Below, piece after piece: positions 10,471 to 21,341 of a DNA stretch of 64,000 bases (positions within the stretch are counted from its first letter, which is position 1; the number at the start of each line of letters is the position of its first letter). Origin of the DNA: Beta vulgaris subsp. vulgaris. Its lineage: Eukaryota > Streptophyta > Magnoliopsida > Caryophyllales > Amaranthaceae. The position numbers were made by a program, and so were the translations under genes. The stretch is taken from contig NC_079206.1 of the NCBI RefSeq assembly GCF_026745355.1, positions 36,587,642-36,651,641 on the forward strand, given 5' to 3'. The notes under the pieces are model-generated. The model was not told the DNA's origin. It searched no databases and was given only the letters and a program-made list of their open reading frames with translations.

Positions 10471-12867
10471 ATGGACAAATTTGTGATACGAAAAAAGGCA
10501 CGAACACAAGGCGGCCCTAGTGAAAGTGGACCTAATTTTTGCAATGCCACTTCCCAAAATGAAGAGCAAGTTGATTTGCAAAATCTTCCTGTTGATCCGG
10601 GAGAAAGGAAACGAATTTCAGATTATCCATCTAAGATACAGAAAGCGGTGAAGCAAAAGTATATTGACATTGGCCCTATCCAACCTCGTAAGCATAATTT
10701 TCCCCAGAAAATGATTGGAACAAAGTTGCGGAGATTTAATCCAGATTGGTATGATGATTATAGTAATTGGTTAGAATATAGCATAAAAAAGGATGCCTTA
10801 TTTTGTTTACCATGCTACTTGTTCAAACCCGAGGGCAATAAAGGTGGGGGAGATGCTTTTGTTGTTAGCGGTTTTTCCTCTTGGAATAAAAAGGATAGGT
10901 TGGACTTACATATTGGAGACCTGGAAAACTCACACAATAAAGCCGTTGAACAATATGAAAATCTAAAAAATATTAAGGCATCTATTGAAATCGCTTTTAA
11001 TCCACCTCAAACACCACAAATGAAAAATGATTACAAGACACGTTTGAAAACATCAGTGATTTGTGTTAGATATTTGTTACGTATGGGATTGCCTTTTCGT
11101 GGTCATGATGAATCTGATGAGTCAAATAATAGGGAGAATTTCATTGAACTTGTCAAAGTTGCAGCTTCTCTGAATACTGATATTGATAATGTTGTATTAA
11201 AAAATGCTCCTGGGAATCTTCAAATGCTTGCCCCTAGTATTCAAAAAGATATCGTAAAAGCATGTGCTGTGGAATGTGCTGTGGAAACAACAAAAGTTAT
11301 TATTGAAGAACTTGGGGATGACTTGTTTGGTATTTTAGTTGATGAATCTAGTGATGTTTCCACTAAAGAACAATTGGCAGTTGTGTTACGCTTTGTTAAT
11401 GATCGGGGGTTTCTTATAGAACGGTTTCTTGGGGTTGTCCATGTTGCCAATACATGTTCTATATCTCTAAAATCTGCTGTTGAATCTTTATTGTTGGAAC
11501 ATGGCTTGAGTTTGTCAAGGATACGTGGACAAGGTTATGATGGAGCAAGCAACATGCGTGGTGAATTTGGTGGCCTTAAATCACTAATTTTGAAAGAAAA
11601 TAAATCGGCTCATTATGTCCATTGTTTTGCTCACCAATTGCAATTAACACTTGTAGGAACTGCAAAGAATCATGTTGATGTTATTTGGTTCTTTGATGTT
11701 GTTTCCGATATAATTAATGTGATTGGATCATCTTGTAAGCGAAGAGATGTGCTTCGAGAAATGTGTGCAATGAGACTTGCTGAGGCAATAAATAATGGTG
11801 AGATCAAAACTGGAAAAGGGCTAAATCAAGAACTTGGACTCAAGAGACCAGGTGATACAAGATGGGGATCTCATTATAGATCATTGTTGAACTTGGTCGA
11901 GATGTATCCAGATTTGATTGAGGTGCTTGATTTCATTTACAATGATGCTTCGTTTTCAGGTCATAGGAAGAATGCACGTGGGATTGACTTCATTATGTCC
12001 ATTTGACTTTGCTTTTATCTTGCACTTAATGATAGATATTTTGGGAATCACAAATGAGTTGTCATTAGCTTTGCAAAGAGAGGATCAAGATATTGTCAAT
12101 GCGATGCACTTGGTGGAAACATCAAAGAAACGCCTCCAATTGTTGAGAGATGATGAATTTGAAGAGTTACTTGAGAAGGTATATCAATATTGTTATGGTC
12201 ATGATATTGATATACCTAAAATGGATGATATTTATGTGACTCCAGGAAGATCGAAGCGAAGAGCTCCACAAATCAGTTTTGCACATCATTATCGTGTCGA
12301 GGTGTTCTATGCTATTATTGATTTGCAGCTTCAAGAGCTAAATACTCGTTTCAACGAAATTAATACAGAGTTGCTTCTCTATGTTGCTTGCTTGAGTCCG
12401 TTGCTTGCTTGAGTCCTAAGGACTCATTTCATGCTTTTGATGTGACAAAATTGGTAAGAATGGCAGAGTTTTATCCATATGAGTTTGATTCAGGGGATGC
12501 TAGAGCACTTTCTTCCGAATTGAGAAACTATATCACTGATGTGCGACAACGTGATGAGTTTCAAGGTCTTCGGGGTATTGGCGATCTTTCACAAGTAATG
12601 GTTCAAACCAAGAAGCATTTGATCTATCGATTAGTTTTTTTACTTATAAAGTTAGCATTGATTTTACCTGTTGCAACAACAAGTGTGGAGAGAGTCTTTT
12701 CTGCCATGAAGTATGTCAAGTCCGAATTGCGCAATAAGATGTGTGATGAATTTTTAAATGATTGTATGGTAGCATATATAGAAAGAGATATATGTGCGAC
12801 CATTAGCAATGAAACTATTATGCAACGGTTTCAAAGAATGAGACCCCGTCGAGGAGAGTTACCTTAA
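10471..12867 (+). pseudogene. hAT transposase (TTF-type N-terminus, hAT dimerisation C-terminus), two frameshifts
   Basis: Three successive open frames (10471-12006, 11918-12412, 12388-12867) form one transposase of roughly 790 residues. The protein would bind the terminal repeats and cut and join the element. The N-terminal part has a Cys-x-x-Cys at residues 112 and 115 with histidines at 147 and 155, as in TTF-type zinc fingers of plant hAT proteins. Acidic catalytic candidates follow: Asp291 in ILVDESSDVS and Asp357 in GQGYDGASNM. Then come the Cys-x-x-His of HYVHCFAHQL (385, 388) and the GDTRWGSHY motif. The last frame holds the dimerisation signature TTSVERVFSAMKYVKSELRN, where the third acidic residue is expected. 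The first break is best explained by one extra base near 12001, just before FDFAFILHLM. The second coincides with a 17-bp duplication. As it stands no full-length protein can be made. Closest relatives are the ZMYM1-like/DUF4371 plant transposases. Confidence 0.88.
12383..12416. repeat. 17-bp tandem duplication that breaks the transposase frame
   Basis: GTTGCTTGCTTGAGTCC occurs twice in immediate succession (12383-12399 and 12400-12416). Because 17 is not a multiple of three, it moves the reading frame. Both neighbouring frames encode the same VACLSP residues at the junction. Confidence 0.95.
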
Positions 12868-13038
12868 ATGTGGTATTGTGGTTAGTTTTTGAGATGGTTT
12901 TTATATATATATTGTGCTTTAATTTTTTTTGATGTTTTATTTAAATAATAGTTGTACACAAACTTTTTTTAAAATTATATTGATATTAACAAAGTGACAC
13001 CGCTATTAACTTTTTCTGGATCCGCCACTGCTTATGTC

Positions 13039-13163
13039 TAATTTAGTTATTTAGACTAGGGACTTTAAATAAATTGTGATTTATGTTCACTTTATAGGGT
13101 TCCATTATCAAAATGTTTTCGATAATCCTATTTGAAAACACAAATTATTTGGATATTTTATTT
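13039..13163 (-). mobile_element. Ty1-copia 3' internal remnant, part 2
   Basis: This is the continuation of the copia remnant on the far side of the hAT, shown by the shared CTTATGTC duplication. It ends where a CACTA element begins at 13164. Confidence 0.45.
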
Positions 13164-13216
13164 CACTAGTGGAAAAAACCTTATATGCCACTTTGTATCA
13201 GATGTTGTTTTTATAA

Positions 13217-13362
13217 AATCGCATCCGAAAATGAACCAAAAAATTGGTGAAAATTTGGCAAAGATAATCCGATACGGTCTAAAAAAACCGCATCAGATTT
13301 AATATCGGATGCGGTTTTTTTTGAACCTGATGCAGTTCAGTGAACCGCATCCGAAAATCAGT
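13217..13362. repeat. CACTA subterminal repeats
   Basis: Copies of CCGCATCCGA or its inverse TCGGATGCGG occur at about 13219, 13289 (variant), 13305, 13327 (variant) and 13344. Two lie in opposite orientation and can form a hairpin. Such motifs bind the accessory CACTA protein in En/Spm. Confidence 0.7.
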
Positions 13363-14645
13363 TTAATAAATCCCTTCCCTCCCAACGAAAATCTCGCGTC
13401 CAACACTTCCAAACACAAAATCCTTCGACCCTCAAACAAAACTCACCCAACTGCGACTACCATTACCACTGCAACTACCCCACCACTGCCCACATCAGCG
13501 ACTTGTGCACCACCACCAACACCGAGGACTGCCCGAACTTCACACCTTAGTATTGCGCACCACCACCAACACAAGCGACTTGCACCTGGTGGGCTTTCAT
13601 CACTGCTGCCGTAGTTTCACGCCACCACTACTTCTCCCTAGCTTCGTTCCTCCTCCTCCCTTCCCTAAACAACTACATTACCACCTTTTCCTAGCTAGGT
13701 AACTAAAATTTTGTAACTTTTATTGTAAATCATTGTAATTTTATGAATAATTGTTAGTGAAATTATGTTTTATAATAGTTTAAGGGTTTAAATTTTATTT
13801 GAGTTAATTTAATTTTAATTGGAGTAGTTAGTTTGATTTAGAGGTTAAAAAAACTAGTTCTTTGTGGTAGTATGAGTATGATTGTTATTTTTGTAACATA
13901 GTTTAGTTTAGTTTGGTAATTTATACTAATTTGAACTTTAAACTTTGTTGTTGATTATTGAAGCTAGCTAGTGACAGAGTGCTAGTGACGGAGTGTTGAG
14001 TTTCATTTCCCTATTTACAACCTTGATATTGGTATGTTATCGCTCATACTTAACTTTCTTTAATTTCATATTAGTACATTGGTTTATATGTGTAAATCGG
14101 TTTATATGTGTAAATATGTATATATGTATCGTTGAATTAAGATTAGATGTAAAATGCTTTGTTGTTAAAACACCTATGTATATATGCATCATCATATCAT
14201 ATGCCTAGATACCCGTTCGAGACTTACTCAATAGGAGTAAGTCTTGAATAATCCCCAGTTTGGGACTGTTCTTAGATGTTTAATCTCACTTAGGTGGTGA
14301 ATGTATGTCTTTATTTCGATTCTATAGAGGAAAATCTTGGCTCGTCGTTTCCCTACTTTTGTTCTCTGGTACATATGTAGATATAAGTAATTATATATCT
14401 ACATCGTGTACTTGGAGAACTGTAGGGAAATGCTGCCGGATTTTCGTAGAATCGAAAAGAAGACATACATTCACTAGTGAGATTAGACATCTAAGGATGG
14501 GTTAGGTTGGAGTGATAAGGACCCTTGGAAACATGCCTAATTTCATTGAATGTATACCGTTCATATATAAACTCTAATCATGTAATGAAGTTCGTTATTG
14601 ACATGAGGTACTTGTTGCTTGTGTGTAATTAGAGGTCTGATTGAA

Positions 14646-15700
14646 ATGAATCGTGCATGGATGTATGGTAGTCGTGACACGAGTGAATTCATGGATGGGG
14701 TATTTGAACTTTTTGATTTGCATTAAGTCATCAGGCTGCAATGGGAACTGAGGGGTTTTATTGTCCTTGTGTTGATTGTGGCAATATGGGCATGGTTAGT
14801 AACATTGGGTCGCTAAGGGAGCATATCTTTCGTTGTGGGTTTAGAGAAGACTACCATGTATGGGTTTGGCACGGTGAGGAGGGTATATATGATGGTGGGA
14901 ATGCCGTTGTTAACGATGTGCATGAAAGAGGTGAGTTTGATGTCATCGAGAATGACAAGAAACTCGAGGACAAATATGAGAATATTGAGGATGATGATGA
15001 TGATGATGATGGGGACCATATCGAGGAGATGATGGAGGGGGTGGATGATCATGCTGGGAAACGACCTCGTATTTTTGAGTGCATGGATGAGGTGTCTCGG
15101 AAACCGTTGTATCCTGGTTGTACGAGGTACTAACTCAGCTTTCACTTCCTTGTTGCAAGCATTTGGTGATATGTTGTCGGACGACCATGAACTACCCAAG
15201 TCGAACTACTATGCCAAGAAACTGATATGTCCCTTCGATTTGGAGTACCAGAGGATACATGCTTGTCCAAACGATTGTGTGCTATATCGAAATGAATATG
15301 CGAATATGGATGAGTGTCCTCGATGTGGGAAGCCGCGTTATAGACGCGCATGGGTTGGTGATAAGAAAGGGCCTCCAGCAAAGGTGATGTGGTATCTTCC
15401 GATTATACCACGATTCAAGCGCATGTTTTCAATCAAGAAAGATGCTAAGAACTTGAGGTGGCATGCAGAACGAAGGAATAAGGGCGGTTTTCTCAAACAT
15501 CCGACTGATGCTCCTGATTGAAAAGGTATCAATCGTCTGCGTAAGACCTTTGGTGCCGAGGATAGAAATGTGAGGCTTGGCCTATGTACGAATGGGATGG
15601 ACCCCTTTGGCACTCTTAGTTCTCAACATAGTACATGGCCGGTTCTTCTAGTTATATACAACTTGCCTCCTTGGTTATGCATGAAACGCAAGTATAGCAT
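14646..15700 (+). pseudogene. CACTA TNP2-type transposase, N-terminal half, broken
   Basis: An ATG at 14646 starts NRAWMYGSRDTSEFMDGVF, typical of the transposase-associated domain. After a stop and frameshift near 14727, the frame 14741-15133 carries the zinc-binding segment FYCPCVDCGN...REHIFRCGF...VWVWHGEE and then an Asp-rich stretch. A further shift and small deletion near 15125 leads to 15142-15521 with LPKSNYYAKKLI, ACPNDCVLYRNEY, CPRCGKPRYRRAW and VMWYLPIIPRFKRMF, the Transposase_21/TNP2 core. A TGA at 15519-15521 interrupts it, but homology continues through LRLGL-like and WPVLLVIYNLPPWLCMKRKY to about 15692. The catalytic C-terminal half is missing. In CACTA elements this protein catalyses excision. 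Confidence 0.82.
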
Positions 15701-15715
15701 GAAACGCAAGTACAT
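15679..15715. repeat. Junction duplication CATGAAACGCAAGTA at the CACTA/gypsy boundary
   Basis: CATGAAACGCAAGTA occurs twice with 5 bases between the copies, exactly where the TNP2 frame stops matching its family and gypsy sequence begins. It probably marks the joint of an illegitimate recombination. Confidence 0.6.
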
Positions 15716-16890
15716 CAAGGATTGATCTTCTCAAGAACCTTGAAGGGACCATCAGTTCTAGGACTCAACTTTGAACGTCTCTTGGAAGGAAAACGTTCCT
15801 TTCTTAGGTGAATCCATACCCAATCGCTAGGAGAAAATTGAACATCATGCCTTCTCTTATCAATTCGTTCTTTGATCTTTGCATTTGCACGCATAATTCT
15901 TGCTCTCACAAGTTCATGGAGTTTCTTGATCTCCTTAGCACGTTCATCAGCCTCTTTGCTAAATTTGTCTCGAATTGGAAGGGGAGCCAAGTCAAGAGGA
16001 GTACATGGATTGATCCCATAAACAATTTCAAAGGGACTCAATCCAGTGATCTTATGTGGCACCCTATTGTATGCAAATTCAGCATGGGGAAGCATTTCTT
16101 CCAATTGTCTTGGGCTTTTAGTGGCTAGAACGGCCCTTAACAAAGTTCCCAAGATTCGATTAGTTACCTCGGTTTGGCCATCGGTTTGTGGATGAGATGA
16201 TGTGCTAAACTTCAACTTGGTGCCCATCTTCTTCCACAATGTAAGCCAAAAATGACTTAGGAACTTAGTATCTCGATCACTAACCATGCTTCTTGGAACT
16301 CCATGTAAACGAACCACCGCTTTGAAGTACAATAGAGCTGTTTGAACCGCATCATGAGTATTATGTCTAGGGATAAAATGAGCCATCTTTGAGAACCTAT
16401 CAACAACATCTTTGTTGTGCTTTGTTCTAGGAAGCCCCATGACAAAATCAAGGCTAATGTCCTCCCATGGTGCTTGTGGTGTAGGAAGGGGTAAGTGTTG
16501 GCCTTGAGGAAGAGAGTGACCTTTGGCGTGTTGATAGGCCACACACCTCTTGACAATGTACTAGACATCCTTCATCAATCTAGGCCAAAAGAAATAATCA
16601 CTCGCCAATGTATAGGTTTTCTCAATGCCAAAGTGTCCAGCAAGGCCACCTTCATGAAATTCTCGGATTAGAGACTCCCTCACACTATGCTTAGCCACAC
16701 ATAGTCTCTTGTTTTTGAACAGAAATCCATCATAGACATGATAATCTCCATGTGCATGAGCTTGATATTTTGCAAAGACTTCACCAAAATCCGGATCATC
16801 AATATATCCTTCCTTCAATACCTCCAAACCAATGACTCGATTTCGAAGAGAAGTAAGTAGTAAATACCTTCTTGACAAAGGCGTCGGCAC
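15715..16890 (-). pseudogene. Ty3-gypsy integrase (element 1)
   Basis: One frame is broken by a single TAG at 16561-16563. The N-terminal zinc-binding domain is visible as HEGGLAGHFGIEKT followed by KRCVAY. The second cysteine of the usual C-x-x-C is replaced by Tyr, so metal binding is probably lost. The DDE core retains Asp in [11 protein letters not shown], Asp in MVSDRDTKFLSHFW and Glu in HPQTDGQTEVTNR. A few residues ahead of the first Asp are missing. The C-terminal segment SDWVWIHLRKERFP...DGPFKVLEKIN is cut off at 15715, before any chromodomain. Confidence 0.88.
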
Positions 16891-18060
16891 CCTTGTTCAT
16901 CTTTCCGGATTTGTGTTTGATCACAAAATGATAAGCTTGTAAAAATTCTACCCACTTGGCATGGCGTGGTTGGAGTTTTTGTTTGCTTTGCAAATACTTG
17001 AGGGCCTCATGGTCAGAATGCAAGATGAACTCCTTTGCAATCAAATAATGTCGTCAATGGTCAAGGGACCTCAGAAGAGCATAGAACTCTTTTTCATAGG
17101 TAGAATACTTTCGCTTTGCTTCATTTAGTTTCTCACTAAAGTAGGCTAGGGGCGTCCACTTTGAGAAAAACCGCACCAATACCAACTCCAGAAGCATCAC
17201 ATTCTACTTCAAAAATGTCTTCAAGCTAGGAAAGCCAAGATAGGCTGTGTTAGTCGAAGCTTAACCTCTTCGAATGCCTTTTGTGCTTGAGGGCTCCATT
17301 CAAATTGCTTAAGTTTAGTAATCTCAGTGATAGGGGCCATGAGAGTACTAAAATCTCGTACAAACCTTCTATAGAAGGAAGCTAAGCCATGGAAACTTCT
17401 TACTTGTTGGATGGAACATGGGATTGGCCATTCTCTAATGGCTTGTACCTTCTTTTCATCACTTCAATGCCATGTGTGAAACAAGGAAGCCAAGAAAGGG
17501 TACCTGATTTGAGAAGAAATGACACTTCTCAAGGTTTCCATAGAGTTGTTCCTTCTCCAAGACTTCACATACTTGGTGTAGTTGATCAACATGCTCCAGT
17601 TCATTCTTGCTATACACTAAGATATCATTAAAATACACCACTACAAATCGACCAAGAAAAGGTTTCAAGGTTTGGTTCATTAATCTCATGAATGTGCTTG
17701 GTGCATTTGGTGAACCAAATGGCATAACTAGCCATTCATCAATCCTTCTTTGTTTTAAAGGCCGTTCCACTCATCCCCTTCATGGATTCGAATTTGATGA
17801 TAACCACTCCTTAGGTCTATCTTTGAAAAGACTTTCGAACCATGTAAATCATCTAAAGATCATTAACTTGGAATAGGAAACGATACTTTATAGTGATCTT
17901 TGATGGCCCTACTATCAACACACATCGCCATTCACCATTCTTCTTAGGACAGTAATGTAGGGACAACACAAGGGCTAAGTGACTCCCTAATCAAGCCTTT
18001 CACCTTCAATTCCTCCACTTGCCTCCTTATTTCTTCGATTTCTTTAGGATTTGTCCTTTA
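16799..18060 (-). pseudogene. Ty3-gypsy reverse transcriptase and RNase H (element 1)
   Basis: Fragments in several frames. 17459-17770 encodes the palm region [20 protein letters not shown] and [13 protein letters not shown]. The catalytic motif is YFND instead of YFDD, so one metal-binding Asp is lost. 16799-17044 encodes the end of RNase H and connection ([24 protein letters not shown]) with ADAF in place of the usual ADALS. The sequence between them matches RT and RNase H only when frames are changed repeatedly. It is certainly non-functional. Confidence 0.82.
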
Positions 18061-18384
18061 AGCAGGTTTGTTAGGTAGGCTAACTCCAGGAACAAGGTCA
18101 ATTTTGTGTTGGATGTCTCGTTCAGGGGGTAAGCCAGGGGGTATTTCTTGTGGAAAAACGTGCTTGAATTATTTAAGCAAAGGGGTTAGCAAGGGGTATT
18201 GTGGTTCAGTTGGTGGCTGAGGAGCTTTGTCTAAACCACTCAAGATGAACTCTTGAAATGATTCATACTCATGATAGGATGATTTGACGAGAGTGGTTAG
18301 GGACACTGGTTTTTTTGGCTTGGTTATTGGCTTACTCTTTGTGCCGTGGATACAAAGGGGTCAAGACAATCTTCTTTTTATTCT

Positions 18385-18700
18385 TCACAAAGGCATAAGT
18401 GTTTTTGTAGCCATCATGATCACCTTTCTATAAACATCCAGGTCTTCCCAATAGAACATGGCAGCATCCATGGGATACATCACACCACAACTCTTCTTAT
18501 ACTCCTTTCCAATGGTGAAAGCTAATAATACACGTGAAGAAACATGTATTCCTTTCCTTGATTCAACCATTGTATGACATATGGGTTAGGATGAGTAGGT
18601 TAAGTTTTAGTTTTTAGTGACCAAGTTTGTGAGGCACTTGGTGCAACTGCCACCATCTATGATTAAGGAGCAAACTTTGCCTCCTATGGTGCACCTCGTG
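18385..18700 (-). pseudogene. Ty3-gypsy protease region (element 1)
   Basis: Minus-strand sequence at about 18640-18675 encodes LIIDGGSCT, the aspartic protease active site (D-G-G form, seen in many plant Ty3-gypsy proteins). 18385-18570 encodes ESRKGIHVSSRVLLAFTIGKEYKKSCGVMYPMDAAM, the following protease segment, in another frame. Confidence 0.7.
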
Positions 18701-19828
18701 TGAAAATAGCCTCTCTTTGCAATTGTCCTCATTAGTAGAAACCACTAAGAGTTCTTCGACCACTAAACATTCACCATCATCTGGTCCAATGTAACGTCCC
18801 TCTTCTTCGTCCTCTACATTCTCCTCCTCCTCCTCTTCTTCATAATCATACTCTATGGCTTCATACTCCGCAAGAGTTATGACCTTTTTGTAAGGACATT
18901 CAGAGGCAATGTGCCCTAGTCGTTGACACCTATAACACCGTCTAGGGGTGCTTGGTACATTTGGCTTAGTTTCAATCTTTTGGGGTGGTTTAGAAGAGTA
19001 AGATGTGTTTGGTTTAGAAGGGGTTTTGTTTGGTTTCGAATATGGGGTGGGTTTGGTAAAGGTTCGAGAAGAGTCCCATTTACCTTTGGATTTGTTTTTG
19101 TTTTGGCGTTCAACCTTGTGAGCTAACAAAACTAGCTCCTCTAGGGTTGAGTGGGAGTGCAACTCAACCACATTTGCAATAGAACGGTCTAAGCCTCCTA
19201 AGAAATTAAACGCACCAACGTTTGAGGCTCATCCTCCATTACATCACATTTCATGATATAAGCTAGCCTCGAACTCCCTTGCATACTCTTCAACCGTCTT
19301 ACTTCCTTGGTTGAGGTGATGGAATTTTGAGAAATTTTCTTGCACATAGTAGGTTGGCAAGAATTTCTCTTTGAGAAGTTTCTTCATCTTCTCCCAACTC
19401 CTTATTTTCTCCTTTCCCAATCTTTCTCTTTTGGCACACACACTCGCCCACCAAGTTGAGGCATACTTCCTCAATTTCAATGCTACAAGCTTCACTCTCT
19501 TATCCTTCGGAATTTGCTTGTAATCAAATACTCTCTCAATGGTTCTAATCCATTCAACAAACTCATTAGAATCAAGTTTGCCATCATAGTCAGGTATATC
19601 AACCTTGATATCATTAGAAGGTCGAGGATTGAGCCTTCTAGGTTGCAAGGTTATGTCACTTGCATCATCCGAATCATCACCTCGTTCTCGTTGGTGTTAA
19701 AGTCGAATTGAGAGCTGCCTTACTTGATCTTGTAACAAGGCCATTCTAGCATCACTCTCCCTCTTTTCTTCCTCAAATACCCTCATGATTTCACACCAAT
19801 TGGCAGGGGGATTAGCTTCATCTCCCAT
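18614..19828 (-). pseudogene. Ty3-gypsy gag with CCHC zinc knuckle (element 1)
   Basis: A start codon at 19828 (MGDEANPPANW) leads into a coiled N-terminus that meets a TAA near 19698. 19244-19648 encodes the capsid-like domain (VDIPDYDGKLDSNEFVEWIR, LRKYASTWWASVCAKRERLG, KFLPTYYVQENFSKFHHLNQ). 18614-19171 encodes the nucleocapsid knuckle CYRCQRLGHIASECP after a Lys/Pro-rich linker, then an acidic stretch before the protease. The retroelement gag role is packaging of element RNA. Stops and a frameshift near 19200 inactivate it. Confidence 0.85.
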
Positions 19829-20253
19829 GGTTAGAACAAATTCGAAATAGGTTGTTTGTGTTTGGGGTTTTTATGGGTGATGGTTTGGGATGTGGTAGGG
19901 AATGTGTTTGGGGGGTAATGATGATTGAAATGGCTAGGATTTAAGCTTAGATCTGATACCAAGATGTTATATAATTGGAGTAACACTCGAAGTATACAAG
20001 TTTAAAGTTTCTTCTTCAAATACCCTCATGATTTCACACCAATTGGCAGGGGGATTATCTTCATCTCCCATGGTTAGAACAAATTCGAAATAGGTTGTTT
20101 GTGTTTGGGGTTTTTATGGGTGATGGTTTGGGATGTGGTAGGGAATGTGCTTGGGGGGTAATGATGATTGAAATGGCTAGGATTTAAGCTTAGATATGAT
20201 ACCAAGATGTTGTATAATTAGAGTAACACTCGAAGTATACAAGTTTAAAGTTT
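19768..20253. repeat. 243-bp tandem duplication across gag start, PBS and LTR edge
   Basis: 19768-20010 and 20011-20253 match almost base for base at an offset of 243. Each copy carries the gag start (CTCCCATGG), the TGATACCA primer site and the first ~45 bp of the LTR. A few substitutions separate the copies; for example the second primer site reads TATGATACCA. Confidence 0.93.
19952..19961 (-). promoter_or_regulatory. Primer binding site, initiator-Met tRNA type (element 1)
   Basis: On the minus strand TGGTATCAGA lies 3 bases inside the LTR edge at 19965. It is complementary to the 3' end of plant initiator-Met tRNA. A mutated duplicate is at 20195-20204. Confidence 0.8.
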
Positions 20254-21100
20254 CAAACAACAACTGCACAGAGTATGGCACTGTGCCTTGACGGGGTGTT
20301 TTCGATAGAATAGACAATCAAGAGACTTGAATCCACAAGCTTGATTGAATAGTAAACTCCTAAACTACCTGGATAAGTCACACCACCAAGCAATCTAAAA
20401 GCTCCTAAGAACACAAACTAACTTGCCAAGGTTAGTTAAGCATAGGCACTAAACACTTGATTCCATTCCAAGAATGCAAAGTATTAAGTAAGGTATAAAA
20501 CTCACGGTTTTGTTAAGTCATAAAAGTCATGTATTTCATTACATTTCATCCGTCTATTTATAGACTATTACAACTTAAGTTTTTCTGATTTTTCTAAACA
20601 AACTACTTAAGGAAATTAACAAATTAACTATCCACTATTACATGTACGAATCAGGGCTTAAGACAAGGTAGAAGTGGCCAACTAAACAAACAACCAACTA
20701 GGCCACAACGGCTAGTTGCCAACGTGCAAGGGAAGTAACAACTTCTCCTATTATGGTGGCGCCTTACTCCCTTCTTGAACGTGGATTGTTGCTGCTATTC
20801 ACATACTTCAAGCATCACTTGGACTCCACTCTTGCACGCCTTGATAATAGGAAGTTTGTTGAAGTTTAGACGTGTGATCAAGGAGTGTAACAAACTCCTA
20901 TATTTCAGCCATAATCACGTTGCATATGCTCCTTCATTGGACGTCCTTTCTTAGCTTCATTTAACTTGCTTCATTACATCTTAAGCTAGGAATTCAACAT
21001 GCTTACAAGGACTCTATGATTTAAATCAATACAACTTACAACAACTAACATGAAATACATGTAGGAATGAAATAACTCAAAGGAAAAGAACAAGACACTC
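20208..21100 (-). mobile_element. 5' LTR of Ty3-gypsy element 1 (right end approximate)
   Basis: The LTR edge (ending ...ACA on the minus strand at 20208) follows the duplicated primer site. A TATA-like TCTATTTATAGAC (about 20555-20567) fits an LTR promoter. The outer end was not located exactly. Sequence from ~21060 to 21340 is AT-rich with a duplicated GGAAAAGAACAACAATGAAA motif near 21115-21200. Confidence 0.6.
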
Positions 21101-21341
21101 CTATGGATTTAAGGACCCTAAATTCATAACTTATTTGAGGAAAAAGAACAACAATGAAAATGAGAGAACTTAATGGAAAAGAACAACAATGAAAATGAGA
21201 AAACTTAATGAATCAAATTAAAGACTTCCATGAAAGAAGCATTTAACTCATCAAGTTTAAGAAGGAAGATACAATCACCAACCAAATGGATTAGTTTAGT
21301 ATCCTAGACAACCATGAATGGTGGAGCAACTTCGTCGCTAT

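Larger units (their letters stand above)
9739..13030 (+). mobile_element. Near-complete hAT transposon, 3292 bp
   Basis: It begins CAGTGGCGGATGTACTGC and ends GGATCCGCCACTG, giving an 11-bp inverted terminal repeat. The octamer CTTATGTC is perfectly duplicated at 9731-9738 and 13031-13038. The left subterminal region carries the palindromic GGGGGCACGTGCACCC. The element contains one transposase gene in the plus orientation, preceded by a predicted 5' UTR intron. The perfect target duplication suggests a fairly recent insertion. It lies inside the 3' internal region of the Ty1-copia remnant. Confidence 0.93.
13164..15700 (+). mobile_element. CACTA (En/Spm) transposon, 5' part only
   Basis: It begins CACTAGTGGAAAAAACC, the canonical CACTA terminus. 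Subterminal motifs and a TNP2-type transposase remnant follow in the expected order. The right terminus was not found. Transposase homology stops at about 15700, where minus-strand Ty3-gypsy integrase begins. Positions 13370-13700 are C-rich (repeated CACCACCAAC) and 13700-14640 AT-rich, as in the leader and introns of such elements. No confident exon lies there. Confidence 0.85.
15700..21100 (-). mobile_element. Ty3-gypsy element 1, 3'-truncated and decayed
   Basis: On the minus strand the order is LTR (~21100-20208), primer binding site, gag, protease, reverse transcriptase, RNase H, integrase: the Ty3-gypsy order. The 3' LTR and polypurine tract are missing because the element stops within the integrase C-terminus at the CACTA junction. 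Frames are broken at many points. The integrase tail (WVWIHLRKERFP...RTDGPFKVLEKIN) resembles those of plant chromoviruses, but the chromodomain is not reached. The right-hand boundary is approximate. Confidence 0.8.

Noticed and set aside
13309..13702. Pro/Thr/His-rich open frames after the CACTA end
   Set aside because: C-rich leader of the CACTA element (CACCACCAAC repeats), no domain and a poor start.
14813..15199. 128-codon minus-strand frame
   Set aside because: Antisense shadow of the TNP2 transposase remnant; its Ile run mirrors the Asp run.
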